64,000 nt of DNA from assembly GCA_021229015.1 (NCBI GenBank), contig CM037788.1, positions 44,436,696 to 44,500,695 of the forward strand. The letters run 5' to 3'. How positions within the stretch are numbered: the stretch's first letter is position 1; every line of letters starts with the position of its first letter. The notes beneath the pieces are model-generated. The model worked only from the letters and a program-made list of their open reading frames with translations. It did no database searches and was not told the origin of the DNA. Of the stretch, positions 23,185-33,659 are shown one piece after another. This DNA comes from Solen grandis. Taxonomy: Eukaryota > Mollusca > Bivalvia > Adapedonta > Solenidae. Position numbers and translations under genes: made by a program.

Positions 23185-25010
23185 ATGATATTACAGATGG
23201 GTATACATGGTGAAGCAATAAAAAGATATAGCAGTAGTGATTTGCTCAGTCTGCGGATGTTTGCTAGGGGCATAATTTTGAACAAAGAAACTGTTCACCG
23301 TTTGAAACAACTTGGTATTTTTAGGTTCAGGGGATTAAGGGCTGGTCATTATAAACCTAAGCCACACAGCTGTTCAATCAGAGGTGTAAATCACGACAAT
23401 CTCACATCATTGCCTGAAGCTATATCACCAATTATTAGGCCTAGATCTAAGGTGGTGACCCACCATGTAGAAAACTGCATAGGTTTTAGCAATCTCCTAC
23501 CTGTGAATCGAGAGTATATAGATAATGTAGCTTAAAGTCTGTTATCTAAATGCAAGGTCAGTAAAAAATAAAACTGTGTCCCTCTGTGGTTACATAAAAT
23601 ATACAGATAAAGACATATTAGCCCTTACTGAAACATGGCTTGGCAATGATACAGACAAAACCTGTATCCTTAAGATATTGCCGCCCGGTTATGACATTAA
23701 GCATATTGCACGCTCTAACTTCAGGCGTGGTGGGGGTGTAGTTATCGTTTTCCGAAACGATATATATTATTTCCTCAACTAGTGATAAGAAGTTTACAAC
23801 ATTTTAACACATTGACTGTAAGCTGGTAATCAACAAAGTCCCTATAAGACTAGCTGTAATCTACCGTCCGCCACCGTCAAAGATGAATGGCAGCAGTACA
23901 AACCTATTTCTAGAGGATGAATGGCCTACATTTCTAGCTCATCACGCAACTACTGAGTCAGAAACTGTTATTGTTGGGGACGTAAATATCCATCTTGACA
24001 AAAACTCTGATCGTGACACTGTAAAGTTCAATAGTTGTCAATCGTGTGGAATGCAGCAATATGTACGTGAGCCAACACACGTCCGGGGACACACTCTTGA
24101 TGTTGTCGTTGCAAAAGACGATTGCAGTATTGTACACAATGTCTATGTGACAGACACTGGTGTTTGTGACAAACATGCCAATATGAAGTGTGATCATTTT
24201 GCCATCCACCTCACCGTTGATGTTTCAAAGCAATCCAATGCTCGGAAAACTGTGTCTTTCAGGAAAATGAAAGCTATTGATATGAACTCATTTAAATCTG
24301 ATATAGCCTCCTCTGAGTGTTTTAGAGTTGAAACTGACAAGGTTGATGAATTGGTTGAAGTATATACTCAAGGTCTAGCATCTCTTATCGACAAACATGC
24401 TCACTTCTGACTAAGACAATTACTTTGAGACCAACAAGTCCTTGGTATACAGAGGACTTACATGATGCTAAACATAAGAAACTGGAAAGAAAATGGAGGA
24501 AATCCACACTAACCATTGATCACCAGATCTATCGTGATTATTGTGCTGAAGTAAACACTATGCTACATAAAGCATGATCAGATTACATATGTGATCGTAT
24601 TGTTTCCTGCGGACGTGACATGAAAAGCCTGTTTAAAGTGACCAACCATCTATTGGGGATCAACAGGACGACTCCTCTCCCAAACACCATGTCTAATCCA
24701 AAAGAGCTGGCACTGTCCTTCAGTGACTTTTTCTGTAATAAGATCGAGAAGATAAGACGTGATATCATCCATGAAAATGATCGAACAGAGAATGAGTCAA
24801 CCGATAGTTCATTATCTGGAGTTCGTGTCGAAAACAGGCTTATGCATTTTCCTTTTGCAACAGAGGATGAAGTAAAATCCATCATACAATGCTCCCCGAA
24901 CAAATCATGTGAGCTCGACCCGGCACCTATATAGTTGTTGAAATCATCCCTTCCCAAACTCTTACCACTAATTACCCTAAAGCCAAATTGAAATGAAGTA
25001 AAGTTCACTG
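23185..25010 (+). mobile_element. CR1/L2-like LINE, 3'-truncated and mutated
   Basis: A non-LTR retrotransposon fragment with the endonuclease in pieces: VCYLNARSVKNKT and LALTETWL near 23540-23640, YRPPPSK near 23865, and VIVGDVNIHLD near 23970. The post-endonuclease linker follows. Last is the lead-in to the reverse transcriptase with CSPNKSCELDPAPI, comparable to the KSC.LDP.PTWLLK motif of CR1/L2/jockey-type LINEs. Several frameshifts and stops interrupt it, and it ends before any RT catalytic motif. It sits in the intron of the candidate gene at 22.7-29.2 kb. Confidence 0.85.
23883..24410 (+). pseudogene. LINE endonuclease, C-terminal half
   Basis: A 175-codon open stretch of the LINE at 23185. 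It contains GDVNIHLDKNSD (the catalytic Asn/Asp region of the exonuclease-endonuclease-phosphatase fold), TLDVVVAKDD and CDHFAIHLTVD. The last replaces the usual SDH catalytic triplet with CDH. It is separated by stops from the amino-terminal endonuclease part at 23540-23780 and from the linker at 24420-24940. It would nick target DNA in a live element; this copy is dead. Confidence 0.8.
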
Positions 25011-25233
25011 CGTTTGCATGTCTGTCTGAGACGATAACACGATTCGAATGACTGTCAATTCGTAACTATTTTCTGGTCAAGATGCCGTTGACATTGGTCC
25101 TTATATCCCCAAATACCGCTATCACCAGGATAAATTATCAATCAATTATATATCCCTTGTCTCTTTGATTTGGAGTAAATTTGGAGTAAGTGAGGATATT
25201 GAAGTATACTTTAAACACATTTTTTGTCATTCC

Positions 25234-26581
25234 TTTTTAGCTCACCTGAGCACAAAGTGCTCAAGGTGAGCTTTTGTGATCGCCCTTCGTCCGGCGTCCG
25301 TCGTCGTGCGTCGTGCGTCGTCCGTCGTCAACAATTTGCTTTAAACGACATCTCCTCTGAAACCGCTGGACAGAATTTAATGAAACTTGGCAGGAATGTT
25401 CCTTGGGTGAGGCTCTACAAAAGTTGCTAAAATAAAGTTGATCCATGAAGAACTCTGGTTGCCATGGCAACAAAAAGAAAAATAATTTGAAAACTTTAAA
25501 AATCATCTTCTTCAAAACTACTGGCCAGATTTTAAAATAAATTGGTACAGATGTTCCTTGGGTCAACCTCTACCAAAGTTGCTAAAATTATTCCAATCCG
25601 TAAAAAAACATGGCCGCCAGGGGCGGGGCTTATTTGCCTTATATGTATATAGAGAAACCTTTAAACAACATCTCCTCTGAAACCACTGGACAGAATTTGA
25701 TTAAACTTGGCAGGGATGATCCTTGGGTCAACCTTCACAAAAGTTGCTAAAATAAACTTGATCCATGTAGAACTCTGGTTGCCATGGCAACAAAAAGATA
25801 AAAAAAATATGAAAACTTTAAAAATCATCTTCTTCAAAACTACTGGCCAGATTTTAAAATAAATTGGTACAGATGTTTCTTGGGTCAACCTCTACCAAAG
25901 TTGCTAAAATTATTCCGATCCGAAAAAAACATGGCCGCCAGGGGCGGGGCTTATTTGCCTTATATGTATATAGAGAAACCTTTAAACAACATCTCCTCTG
26001 AAACCACTTGACAGAATTTGATTAAACTTGGCAGGGATCATCCTTGGGTCAACCTTCACAAAAGTTGCTAGAATAAACTTGATCCATGTAGAACTCTGGT
26101 TGCCATGGCAACAAAAAGAGAAAAAAAATGAAAACTTTAAAAATCATCTTCTTCAAAACTACTGGCCAGATTTTAAAATAAATTGGTACAGATGTTCCTT
26201 GGGTCAACCTCTACCAAAGTTGCTAAAATTATTCCGATCCGTAAAAAAACATGGCCACCAGGGGCGGGGCTTATTTGCCTTATATGTATATAGAGAAACC
26301 TTTAAACAACATCTCCTCTGAAACCACTGGACAGAATTTGATTAAACTTGGCAGGGATGATCCTTGGGTCAACCTTCACAAAAGTTGCTAAAATAAACTT
26401 GATCCATATAGAACTCTGGTTGCCATGGAAACAAAAAGAAAAAAAAATGAAAACTTAAAAAATCATCTTCTTCAAAACTACTGGCCAGATTTTAAAATAA
26501 ATTGGTACAGATGTTCCTTGGGTCAACCTCTACCAAAGTTGCTAAAATTTTTCCGATCTGTAATAAACATGGCCGCCAGGT
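25234..26581 (-). mobile_element. family 1 element, about 320-bp satellite core (minus)
   Basis: Read on the minus strand this is the right-hand part of a family 1 element. The terminal palindrome with GTGAGCTAAAAA is at 25234-25275, the (GACG)n-like tract at 25283-25330, then four monomers of about 320 bp. Each monomer carries a GGGGCGGGGCTTATTTGCC block, and most carry the GTTGCCATGGCAAC palindrome. The array stops abruptly at 26581. A matching left end (hairpin GGCCC...GGGCC) lies at 27570-27613, so the element may span to there with inserted DNA. Open frames here are satellite translations. Confidence 0.8.
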
Positions 26582-26646
26582 AGCTTAATAAAATGCAAAA
26601 AAGTTACATTAAATTACAAGGCCACTTATTAAAGAGAGAGAAGTCT

Positions 26647-26649
<3 letters not shown>

Positions 26650-26686
<37 letters not shown>
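26650..26686. repeat. GA microsatellite
   Basis: An uninterrupted (GA)n tract of about 37 bp, immediately downstream of the truncated satellite array. A G run lies at 27018-27034. Confidence 0.9.
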
Positions 26687-26689
<3 letters not shown>

Positions 26690-27161
26690 CCAGCTAGAAA
26701 CAAAAAAATAAATTGTACCCTTAGATGAGATAGTCCACTAGTCTGATAGGTCATTTGGGTGATTCCACTACATATGCAGAGGTGGAGAAGATAACATTAC
26801 CACAAATGCCATTCCTATAGCTTAGTCTGACCTTCTGGCAGAGGTCACATTTTCTGGACTGTGTTGCCCCACTGAGTTAGTGCAAAACTACATTACCTGC
26901 TACTATGTATATGAGATACTAGGCTAGTTTTACACAAAGCCACCTGATAGAGATATAAGGGTTATTCATACTATCCTAAATCAGCAGCAGCATCAACATC
27001 ATCATTAAAGTGATTGTGGGGGGGGGGGGGGGGGTGAATATATGCAGATTGTCTGCATGTCAGTGTTCCAGTACACAGGGATTACCAAACACCTCTTAAA
27101 AACCACAAACGAATGATTAAAACACTTTGTAATAAATTGCAACTTATTTCATAATAATTAA

Positions 27162-27400
27162 CCCTTTTCCTCATAGAGATCTATAAAATACCTATGTGAG
27201 TAGCATAAAACCCAATCAACCTGCAAGTCCAACTGTTACTCGCAGGCTGATCAGGTTTTATGCTGTTTGCTGCTCCATAGTGGTCTGGGGATGAGGATTT
27301 TACAATTAAATTTGGAAAGGTTTAAGTGGGGCTTTCTGCAAATCAGGATTTATGTGGTACCTATAAAGGGCGTCAAAATGAGTTTTTATGAGGGAAAAGG
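27162..27400 (+). mobile_element. piggyBac-type MITE, copy 4
   Basis: A 239-bp copy flanked by TTAA (27158-27161 and 27401-27404). Ends CCCTTTTCCTCATA and TATGAGGGAAAAGG. Its internal hairpin is better preserved than in copy 1, with ATAAAACCCAATCAACCTGC and GCAGGCTGATCAGGTTTTAT. Same orientation as copy 1. Confidence 0.8.
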
Positions 27401-27569
27401 TTAAGGACCATCTCTCTTTTTGTCCATTTTTAATCAGCAGTACCACACTGAAATCTCATGATCACTGTTTTTTTCCATACTATTGCTAAAATGGGTAAGA
27501 AAAACTGTCAAGTTCCTGAGAAACATGTATATCAGTATGATACATGTATACTAGGTTGCATATAGAGCA

Positions 27570-27613
27570 GTGGTACTCAGGTGAGCGATTTGTGGCCCTA
27601 TGGGCCTCTTGTT
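27570..27613 (-). repeat. family 1 left end (minus)
   Basis: Reads on the minus strand as AACAAGAGGCCC-ATA-GGGCC, then TCGCTCACCTGAG. It is oriented to pair with the right end at 25234. Intervening DNA includes a MITE and a GA tract, so a single 2.4-kb element is possible but unproven. Confidence 0.65.
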
Positions 27614-27938
27614 TGATAACTTTCAGAATTGAAACTGTGTTCCCAGATTTTATGAGATTATTTTAATTATTAAGTTAAAAATGTATATATTATTCACATC
27701 ATTTAAATTTTTCAGTAGGTCAATTAAATTTTGATCTACCTTTATCAACTTATCCAAAAGTCATGAATGTAATTAAAAAATGATAATAATTGCTAAATCA
27801 TGTTGAAATATAATAAATAATTATATTTTTTCAAACATGATCAAATATCCTGGTGTATTGGGTTCGCGACGGGATAAAGGAAATGTTGAAGGCATCTTTA
27901 ACAAGCCAAAACAATTTAAATAAAAAGTGAGACAATTT

Positions 27939-28828
27939 AAACAAGAGGGCCATGATGGCCCTGAATCGCTCACCTGAGTACCATTGCTTCAACTGATGTC
28001 AAGGTTTTTAAACAGACAAGGATTCTGATATAACTTAATCTAAAACATTTTACCCCTGACAATACTACACACCAAATACCTAAGCAATGGGCCATATGGT
28101 TTCAGAGAAGACTTGGACGCAGGGTCATTTATCACCGTAGGGCCAAGACTTTGAAAATCTTTGTAATGAACCATTAGATGCTACTACATACCAAAAATCT
28201 TAGCTCTAGGCCTTATTGATTCATAGAAGAAGATTTTTTAAGATTTCCTATTTAACTCTATGTAAAACAAGTGACCCCTGGTGTGGGGTCATTTATCACC
28301 ATTGGGCTATGATTTGTACAATCTTGGTAGTGGCCCATAAGATGATGCTACATACCAAATATCTAAGCTCTAGGCCTTATGGATTCATAGAAGAAGATTT
28401 TTTAAGATTTTCCTATATAACTCTGTGTAAAACAAGTGACCCCTGGTGCGGGGTCATTTATCACCATAGGGCTATGATTTGTACAATCTTGGTAGTGGCC
28501 CATAAGATGATGCTACATACCAAATATCTAAGCTCTAGGCCTTATGGATTCATAGAAGAAGATTTTTTAAATTTTCATTTTTAAAATCTATTTTTAGCTC
28601 CTGTGACCTAATTATGCGATGGACCAGAACCATTTATACAACTTTAGTAGAGCTTCATCCAAGGAACATTCCTGCAAAATATTTTTCAAATTGGCCAAGC
28701 CGTTTAGGAGGAGATGTTGTTTGAAGCAATTGTTGACGCCTGACGCACGCACGCACGGACGACGGACGCCGGACAAAAGGCGATCAGAAAAGCTCACCTT
28801 GAGCACGTTGTGCTCATGTGAGCTAATA
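27939..28828 (+). mobile_element. family 1 element, about 167-bp core
   Basis: Left end AACAAGAG + GGGCCATGATGGCCC + TGAATCGCTCACCTGAG. The core has about three monomers of about 167 bp ('tctaggccttatggattcat', 'gtgacccctggtg'). Then come a degenerate spacer, a GACG/CACG minisatellite at 28735-28775 and the terminal palindrome ending GTGAGCTAATAAA. It shares both ends with the 145-bp and 320-bp types but has a different core. The plus-strand frame at 28216-28584 is the satellite read through. Confidence 0.85.
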
Positions 28829-29023
28829 AAAAGAGATCTTCAAATATTTGAGTTTATGTAGATTTGGCTTTCCATACAGGTATCTCAACACATATTGGCG
28901 ACGGGCTGTATCGCTGTAATATCGTTATTCTGCATATCGCCACATCCCTAATTTAGAACCATTGATTCTTTTGCATGACTTGTTTTGTTACTCAATGAAA
29001 ACACATACAATTTATGTTTCAGG

Positions 29024-29212
29024 TAGACGCATTCATGTGGCTTCAGTGCCAAACACAAGTGGAATATTCATGACTATTAAGACAATCAACTTGGACTGTG
29101 TACACTACAATCTCAATTCCAAAATGCCACAGGACTGAAGTATGAAAACTTTGGAAATTGGGTGGCTGTCACCATGGAAGGAAACAACTTTATTATACCC
29201 CAACACAATAGG
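29024..29212 (+). pseudogene. TDP-43 N-terminal-domain-like exon, frameshifted
   Basis: An exon-like segment between a TGTTTCAG acceptor and a GTAATC donor. The first part reads RRIHVASVPNTSGIFMTI. After a one-base loss near 29085-29093 the second frame reads LQSQFQNATGLKYENFGNW, then VAVTMEGNNFIIPQ. The order and motif (T.Q..F..A.GL.Y.N) resemble the ubiquitin-like amino-terminal oligomerisation domain of TDP-43 and related bivalve proteins. This is a resemblance from memory. The acceptor phase fits the 22711-22940 exon. No continuation with RNA-binding motifs was found downstream. It could be a live gene with a sequence error or a decayed paralogue. Confidence 0.5.
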
Positions 29213-30168
29213 TAATCATTTACAAGTTTGTTAGAATTTTCATTAAAACTCAGTAATTTAGGCATGGATGTAAACTACCTTGAAATAATCTGTCAGCACT
29301 TTCTCTGTGACATGATAAATAAACTTCAGTAAAAAAAAAACAAGCCCACTCATGACTGAGAAACTAAGCATCACATCTATTCAAAACAATGACATTACTA
29401 ACCTAAATAATATCATGAATTTGATTGCAAATCAACAATCAGAGTGAATTGCTTGCAGGTTAGTTATAGATGTGTATATAAATTAAATGATACTGAAAAT
29501 GATCACAGATAATTTGAGAAAACTTCTACCTGGGGTATTTTCATAACACTTGTTCAATAATTATCTTCTGTAGTCTTTAAATTTGATTGAAAAGAAAATA
29601 GCCTACCTGTTTAAAATACTTAAAATATGAAACATGTTTTTGTATTATTGCTTTTTTTTGACATTCCAAGTCATCATACTGCAATAGCCTACTGAATAAA
29701 TTGTTTTTCAGAATGTTCTTTATGCATCTAAGACAACATAAAATTCTTAATTTTTGTTGACCAGATTGTTTGTTTCTTTCTGCTGAGAGTGCCCACCGTT
29801 ATTGTTGGTGTCTTTATGCCATTGACCACCATTGGGCTGTAACTTTTTCAATTTATTTAATTATACCAACTGCTATGAAGAAGCTGGGTCTATACTGAAA
29901 TCACTATTGTCATTGATCTGTACATCCTTTGACATAAATTTGTCCAGTGCATTACTCCTTAAGTATTAAATGAAGTGAATGCAAATTTATTTACAGCGTT
30001 AATAGGCATGTGAAGTTGTGATGTATATCTTACATTAGACATCTTGTGCTCAGCTCAGGTACATGTTTGTCATGTTTTTTTATAGGAAAGGTAACAATAA
30101 TATAAGTAATATTCTAACACGACTTGCATCTGTATCTCTATACAGCTTGAAGCATGAACAATTTTATA
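29213..30168. other. no gene seen
   Basis: AT-rich sequence downstream of the candidate exon. I looked for a continuation of the TDP-43-like domain and found none. Short open frames have no domain. Confidence 0.45.
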
Positions 30169-30470
30169 ACAAGAGGGCCATGATGGCCCTGGATCGCTCA
30201 CCTGAGTATACGGTTACCCAAGGAATATCAGTATGTATTAAAACATTTTGAAATCTGGCCAGTAGTGTTAAAGGAGATGATCCCTGTAAAGTTTTCCCTA
30301 TATACATAAAAGGCAAATAAGCCCCGCCCCTGGCGGCCATGTTTTTTAATTGGATCGGAATAATTTTAGCAACTTTGGTAGAGGTTGACCCAAGGAACAT
30401 CTGTACCAGTTTATTTTGAAATCTGGCCAGTAAGTTTGAAGCAGATGATTTTTAAAGTTTTCATATTTTT
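30169..30470 (+). mobile_element. family 1 element, left part
   Basis: AACAAGAG + GGGCCATGATGGCCC + TGGATCGCTCACCTGAG, then partial 320-type monomers. It is interrupted at 30470 by an oppositely oriented copy. No right end of its own is present. Confidence 0.75.
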
Positions 30471-31446
30471 AGCTCACCTGAGCACAAAGAGCTCAAGGTG
30501 AGCTTTTGTGATCGCCCTTCGTCCGGAGTCCGTCGTCGTGTGTCGTGCGTCGTCAACAATTTGCTTTCCGCTGGACAGAATTTAATGAAAATTGGCAGGA
30601 ATGTTCCTTGGTTGAGGCTCTACAAAAGTTGCTAAAATAAAGTTGATCAATGAAGAACTCTGGTTGCCATGGCAACAAAAAGAAGAAAAAAAAAAAGAGA
30701 AAAACTTTAAAAATCTTCTTCAAAACTACTGGACAGAATTTAAAATAAATTGGTACAGACGTTTATTGGGTCAACCTCTACCAAAGTTGCTAAAATTATT
30801 CCAATCCGTAAAAAAACATGGCCGCCAGGGGCGGGGCTTATTTGCCTTATATGTATATTGGGAAAACTTTAATCAACATTTCCTCTGAAACCACTGGACA
30901 GAATTTGATTAAACTTGGCAGGGATAATCTTTGGGTCAACCTTCACAAAAGTTGCTAAAATAAACTTGATCCATGTAGAACTCTGGTTGCCATGGCAACA
31001 AAAAGAAAAAAATGAAAACTTTTAAAAATCATCTTCTTCAAAACTACTGGCCAGATTTTAAAATAAATTGGTACAGATGTTCCTTGGGTCAACCTCTACC
31101 AAAGTTGCTAAAATTATTCCGATCCGTAAAAAAAACATGGCCGCTAGGGGCGGGGCTTATTTGCCTTATATGTATATAGGGAAAACTTTAATCAACATTT
31201 CCTCTGAAACCACTGGACAGAATTTGATTAAATTTGGCAGGAATGATCCTTGGGTCAACCTTCACAAAAGTAAACTTGATCCATATAGAACACTTGTTGC
31301 CATGGCAACAAAAAAAAATGAAAACTTTAAAAATCCTCTACTTCAAAACTACTGGCCAGATTTTAAAATAAATTGGTACAGATGTTCCTTTGGTCAACCT
31401 ATTTATCTCAGGTGAGCGATTTAGGGCCATCATGGGCCACTTGTTT
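30471..31446 (-). mobile_element. family 1 element, complete, 320-bp core (minus)
   Basis: On the minus strand the left end is at 31405-31446 (hairpin GGCCC-ATGAT-GGCCC, then TCGCTCACCTGAG). The right end at 30471-30520 is the terminal palindrome, followed inward by the GACG-type tract. Between them lie about three 320-bp monomers with GTTGCCATGGCAAC. It directly abuts the plus-oriented fragment at 30169, head against body, as if inserted into it. No coding capacity. Confidence 0.8.
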
Positions 31447-31500
31447 TTTTCAAAAATTCTTTATGGAAAAATGAAACTTTTGAAATTATAGTTGTATCAA

Positions 31501-31737
31501 TCAATTAGAAGGTACCCAATGAGTGCTAAATATGTAAAACGGTCTTCGTCTGTTCCTCACCGGATACCTTCTCACAGCTACATTTGCTATTTCAACAACT
31601 TCATTTTGTTCATCATTAAAATGACCTGTTTGCATCCAATCCAAAATCCTTTCTTCATAAACATAAAAAGATAAAATGATGAAGAGAAAAAATGAAATGA
31701 TGATGATGATGATGAGGGAAATGCTCAAGATTCCTAA
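31501..31737 (-). CDS. candidate exon: membrane segment and basic tail
   Basis: After a T-rich tract and a TTTTAG acceptor near 31735, the minus strand encodes about 24 hydrophobic residues (ILSISLIIIIIISFFLFIIL). A cytoplasmic-type tail follows with EERILDWMQTGHF and RRYPVRNRRRPF; stop at 31501-31503. The open frame extends upstream to 31980 through a Ser/Pro-rich segment, but the T run there looks like a splice polypyrimidine tract. It could be a final exon of the gene at 32073-33317 or of a separate one. The isoleucine run comes from a GAT-type microsatellite, which lowers confidence. Confidence 0.35.
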   Translation of the reverse strand, partial: LGILSISLIIIIIISFFLFIILSFYVYEERILDWMQTGHFNDEQNEVVEIANVAVRRYPVRNRRRPFYIFSTHWVPSN

Positions 31738-31977
31738 AACAGAACAAAAAAAAAAAAAAAACACGTTTAAGTCGGCTTTGCTATGAAGGGATACTGGACT
31801 AAATGCAAAGGGGTCCTGAGAGCTTCCGCCAGAAACAGAGGGTAATGGTTGTGTCATAGAGGTTTCAGAAGAAGAAGGTGAATTTGATAGTAACAATGAC
31901 TTTGGTAGTGGCATTGGCTCTGGAAGAATGTGTAACTCAAACTTTACACCCCTCTCCATCCTCCTCCTTAACACATA

Positions 31978-32030
31978 CAATGGTGATGATGGTGACGACG
32001 ATGATGATGTTGGTGATGATAATGATGGTA
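31978..32030. repeat. GATGGTGAC-type microsatellite
   Basis: Imperfect trinucleotide (GAT/GAC/GGT) repeat. A similar shorter tract lies at about 31694-31716 inside the candidate membrane exon. Confidence 0.7.
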
Positions 32031-32072
32031 TAATCTTTTACATGAAAAAAAACTTTTTATGAAAGAAGTTAC

Positions 32073-32330
32073 TTAGACGTCAACATAAATATGTTCACCA
32101 CTAGAAAAGGTATCAACAGATCTTGATGGTGCAAGATAGGTGTCTGTTGATATATCAGATGCTGATCTATATATTCTCGGTCTCATTTCAAATAATACAT
32201 TATCGCTGTTACTGTCTTTAAAGTTTGCTCAACCGAATTCTGCAGAGTAGATAAACAATACCAGCAAAGGCAAGTAACAGTAATGCACATAAAGTAATGA
32301 TAAATATAATGTAAGTTGAAAAATTACACT
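32073..32330 (-). CDS. type I membrane protein, TM and tail exon (frameshifted)
   Basis: The minus strand encodes a clear membrane helix (IIFIITLCALLLLAFAGIVY) and the stop-transfer residues CRIRLSK. One extra base in the CTTTAAAG tract near 32214-32223 gives an immediate TAA. In the shifted frame a tidy cytoplasmic tail follows (EMRPRIYRSASDIS, then YLAPSRSVDTFSSG), ending HIYVDV with stop at 32073-32075. Tyrosines in IYRS and HIYV could be signalling sites, which is inference. The 5' boundary, probably AAAG near 32331, is not certain. Confidence 0.5.
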
Positions 32331-32444
32331 TTGATCATGGGTTGGTGTGATGTTAGTGGTTGAGTTCAAATACAGGTAAGTAAATGTTGATGAACTCATT
32401 CACCTCAACAGGGAGTACTGTACTAGATAAAATCATTGTCATAC

Positions 32445-32598
32445 CTATGGAAGGGTCTGATGCCAGGGTTGAAGTCTCAATGGTATGGGTTGAAGTATCC
32501 ATGGCATGGGTTGAATTTATTGTAGCATGTGTCGAAATTTCTTGTGCTGGAGTTGGGGCAGTAGGATGTGTCATTGTGGATGTGAGATCATTCTCCAT
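32445..32598 (-). CDS. type I membrane protein, Thr/Ser-rich stalk exon
   Basis: A 154-bp exon with a TTTATAG acceptor and an ATAG/GTATGA donor; phase 0 in, phase 1 out. It encodes a Thr/Ser/His-rich segment with repeats of the type ISTHAT, NSTHAM, TSTHTI and TSTLAS. This looks like an O-glycosylated extracellular stalk between an ectodomain (exon 1) and the membrane helix (next exon). The first codon happens to be ATG but need not be a start. Confidence 0.5.
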
Positions 32599-32970
32599 CT
32601 ATAAACAAAAACACACATTACAATATATGAAAATTGTTTATGTTATTTATGTTCCATCTTCCATTTTTCCCACTTGGCGCATGCATGTTTTAAAAATTGA
32701 ACTCACAAATTAAACATAAACGCAACATATAAAATGAAAACTGTGCATAAATTTTATCTATCTTACACTGATATGTCCAAAATAAACATATCCAAGATTA
32801 TTTACTCAAAATAACACATAAGTAATTAAATATGGGACAAGTCATAATTCCACCCTCTATGTGACGTCACAGCAGCGGAAAATTGTACGCAAACACTTTC
32901 ATAGAAAACCGTGTAAACACAGCTAATGAAACTTATATAACTATTTTCTAGTATTTTTCCAAATACTCAC

Positions 32971-33317
32971 GTTGCAAGTCTGTGGTGGTTGATTTGGGAT
33001 TTGAAGTTCCAAGATTCTGTGTTGATGTTCAAAGTGTTCACATGTCAATACAGAGTTTGTACTTATTATGGAGCTGATTCTTCTCGCAGAGGTCCGATCA
33101 ATGGTTGCTGAGTCGAAATTTCAACGCAGGATCAGTTTTACGGCATTCCCCTTGATTAGGTACAGTCCAGCTCCCTCCCCTTGACACTCTAGAACATCTC
33201 CATCCTGGTTGCAAACATCCCTTGAGTCGTGCGACAATGGTAGAGATGACACAGTGAGAAGAAAACAAACGAGATGACAGTGAGAAGAAAACAAACGAAT
33301 ACGAAAATGTACGTCAT
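32971..33317 (-). CDS. type I membrane protein, signal peptide and ectodomain exon (broken)
   Basis: ATG at 33315-33317 begins MTYIFVFVCFLLTV, a good signal peptide. A 26-bp near-tandem duplication at 33243-33296 (26- and 28-bp units) shifts the frame inside it. Without the extra unit the frame continues SSLPLSHDSRDVC and a cysteine-bearing segment with CNQDGDVLEC and GLYLIKGNAVKLILR. It then meets one in-frame TGA (33121-33123) and stays open for 50 more codons (LTCEHFEHQHRILELQIP, QTCN) to a GTGAGT donor at 32965-32970. The four cysteines suggest a small extracellular domain that I do not recognise. Three independent lesions across the locus suggest a pseudogene or a poorly assembled allele. 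Confidence 0.5.
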
Positions 33318-33605
33318 GGCGACAACGAAACTACGTAGTAGATTACGTAAGACTGGTTATCTAGTGTAGTATACCAGACTGGGATCAGAATGACGTTATG
33401 ACGTAATATATAGACTGGGTATCTAGTGTTTAAATTATCGGAATGGAGTTTAATGAAGCGAAAGGGGTGTTAGATGGGTTTTTAATATGACAGTTGTTAC
33501 ATATGATAAATGGTCTATGATTTCATTTATTAAAGTGCTTTCATTTATATTCTAACTATATAGCATTTGTTTCTGAAATAATTTAAAGTTTCCATCAAAA
33601 ACCGC

Positions 33606-33628
33606 ATGTGTGTGTGTGTGTGTGTGTG
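33606..33628. repeat. GT microsatellite
   Basis: (GT)n tract of about 22 bp between two divergently oriented candidate genes. Confidence 0.85.
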
Positions 33629-33659
33629 ATTTGGAGAGGTGGAGGTGTAAATTGACCAT

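Noticed and set aside
28216..28584. 122-codon plus-strand frame with a duplicated peptide
   Set aside because: Two about 167-bp satellite monomers inside a hairpin-ended element; no start context or domain.
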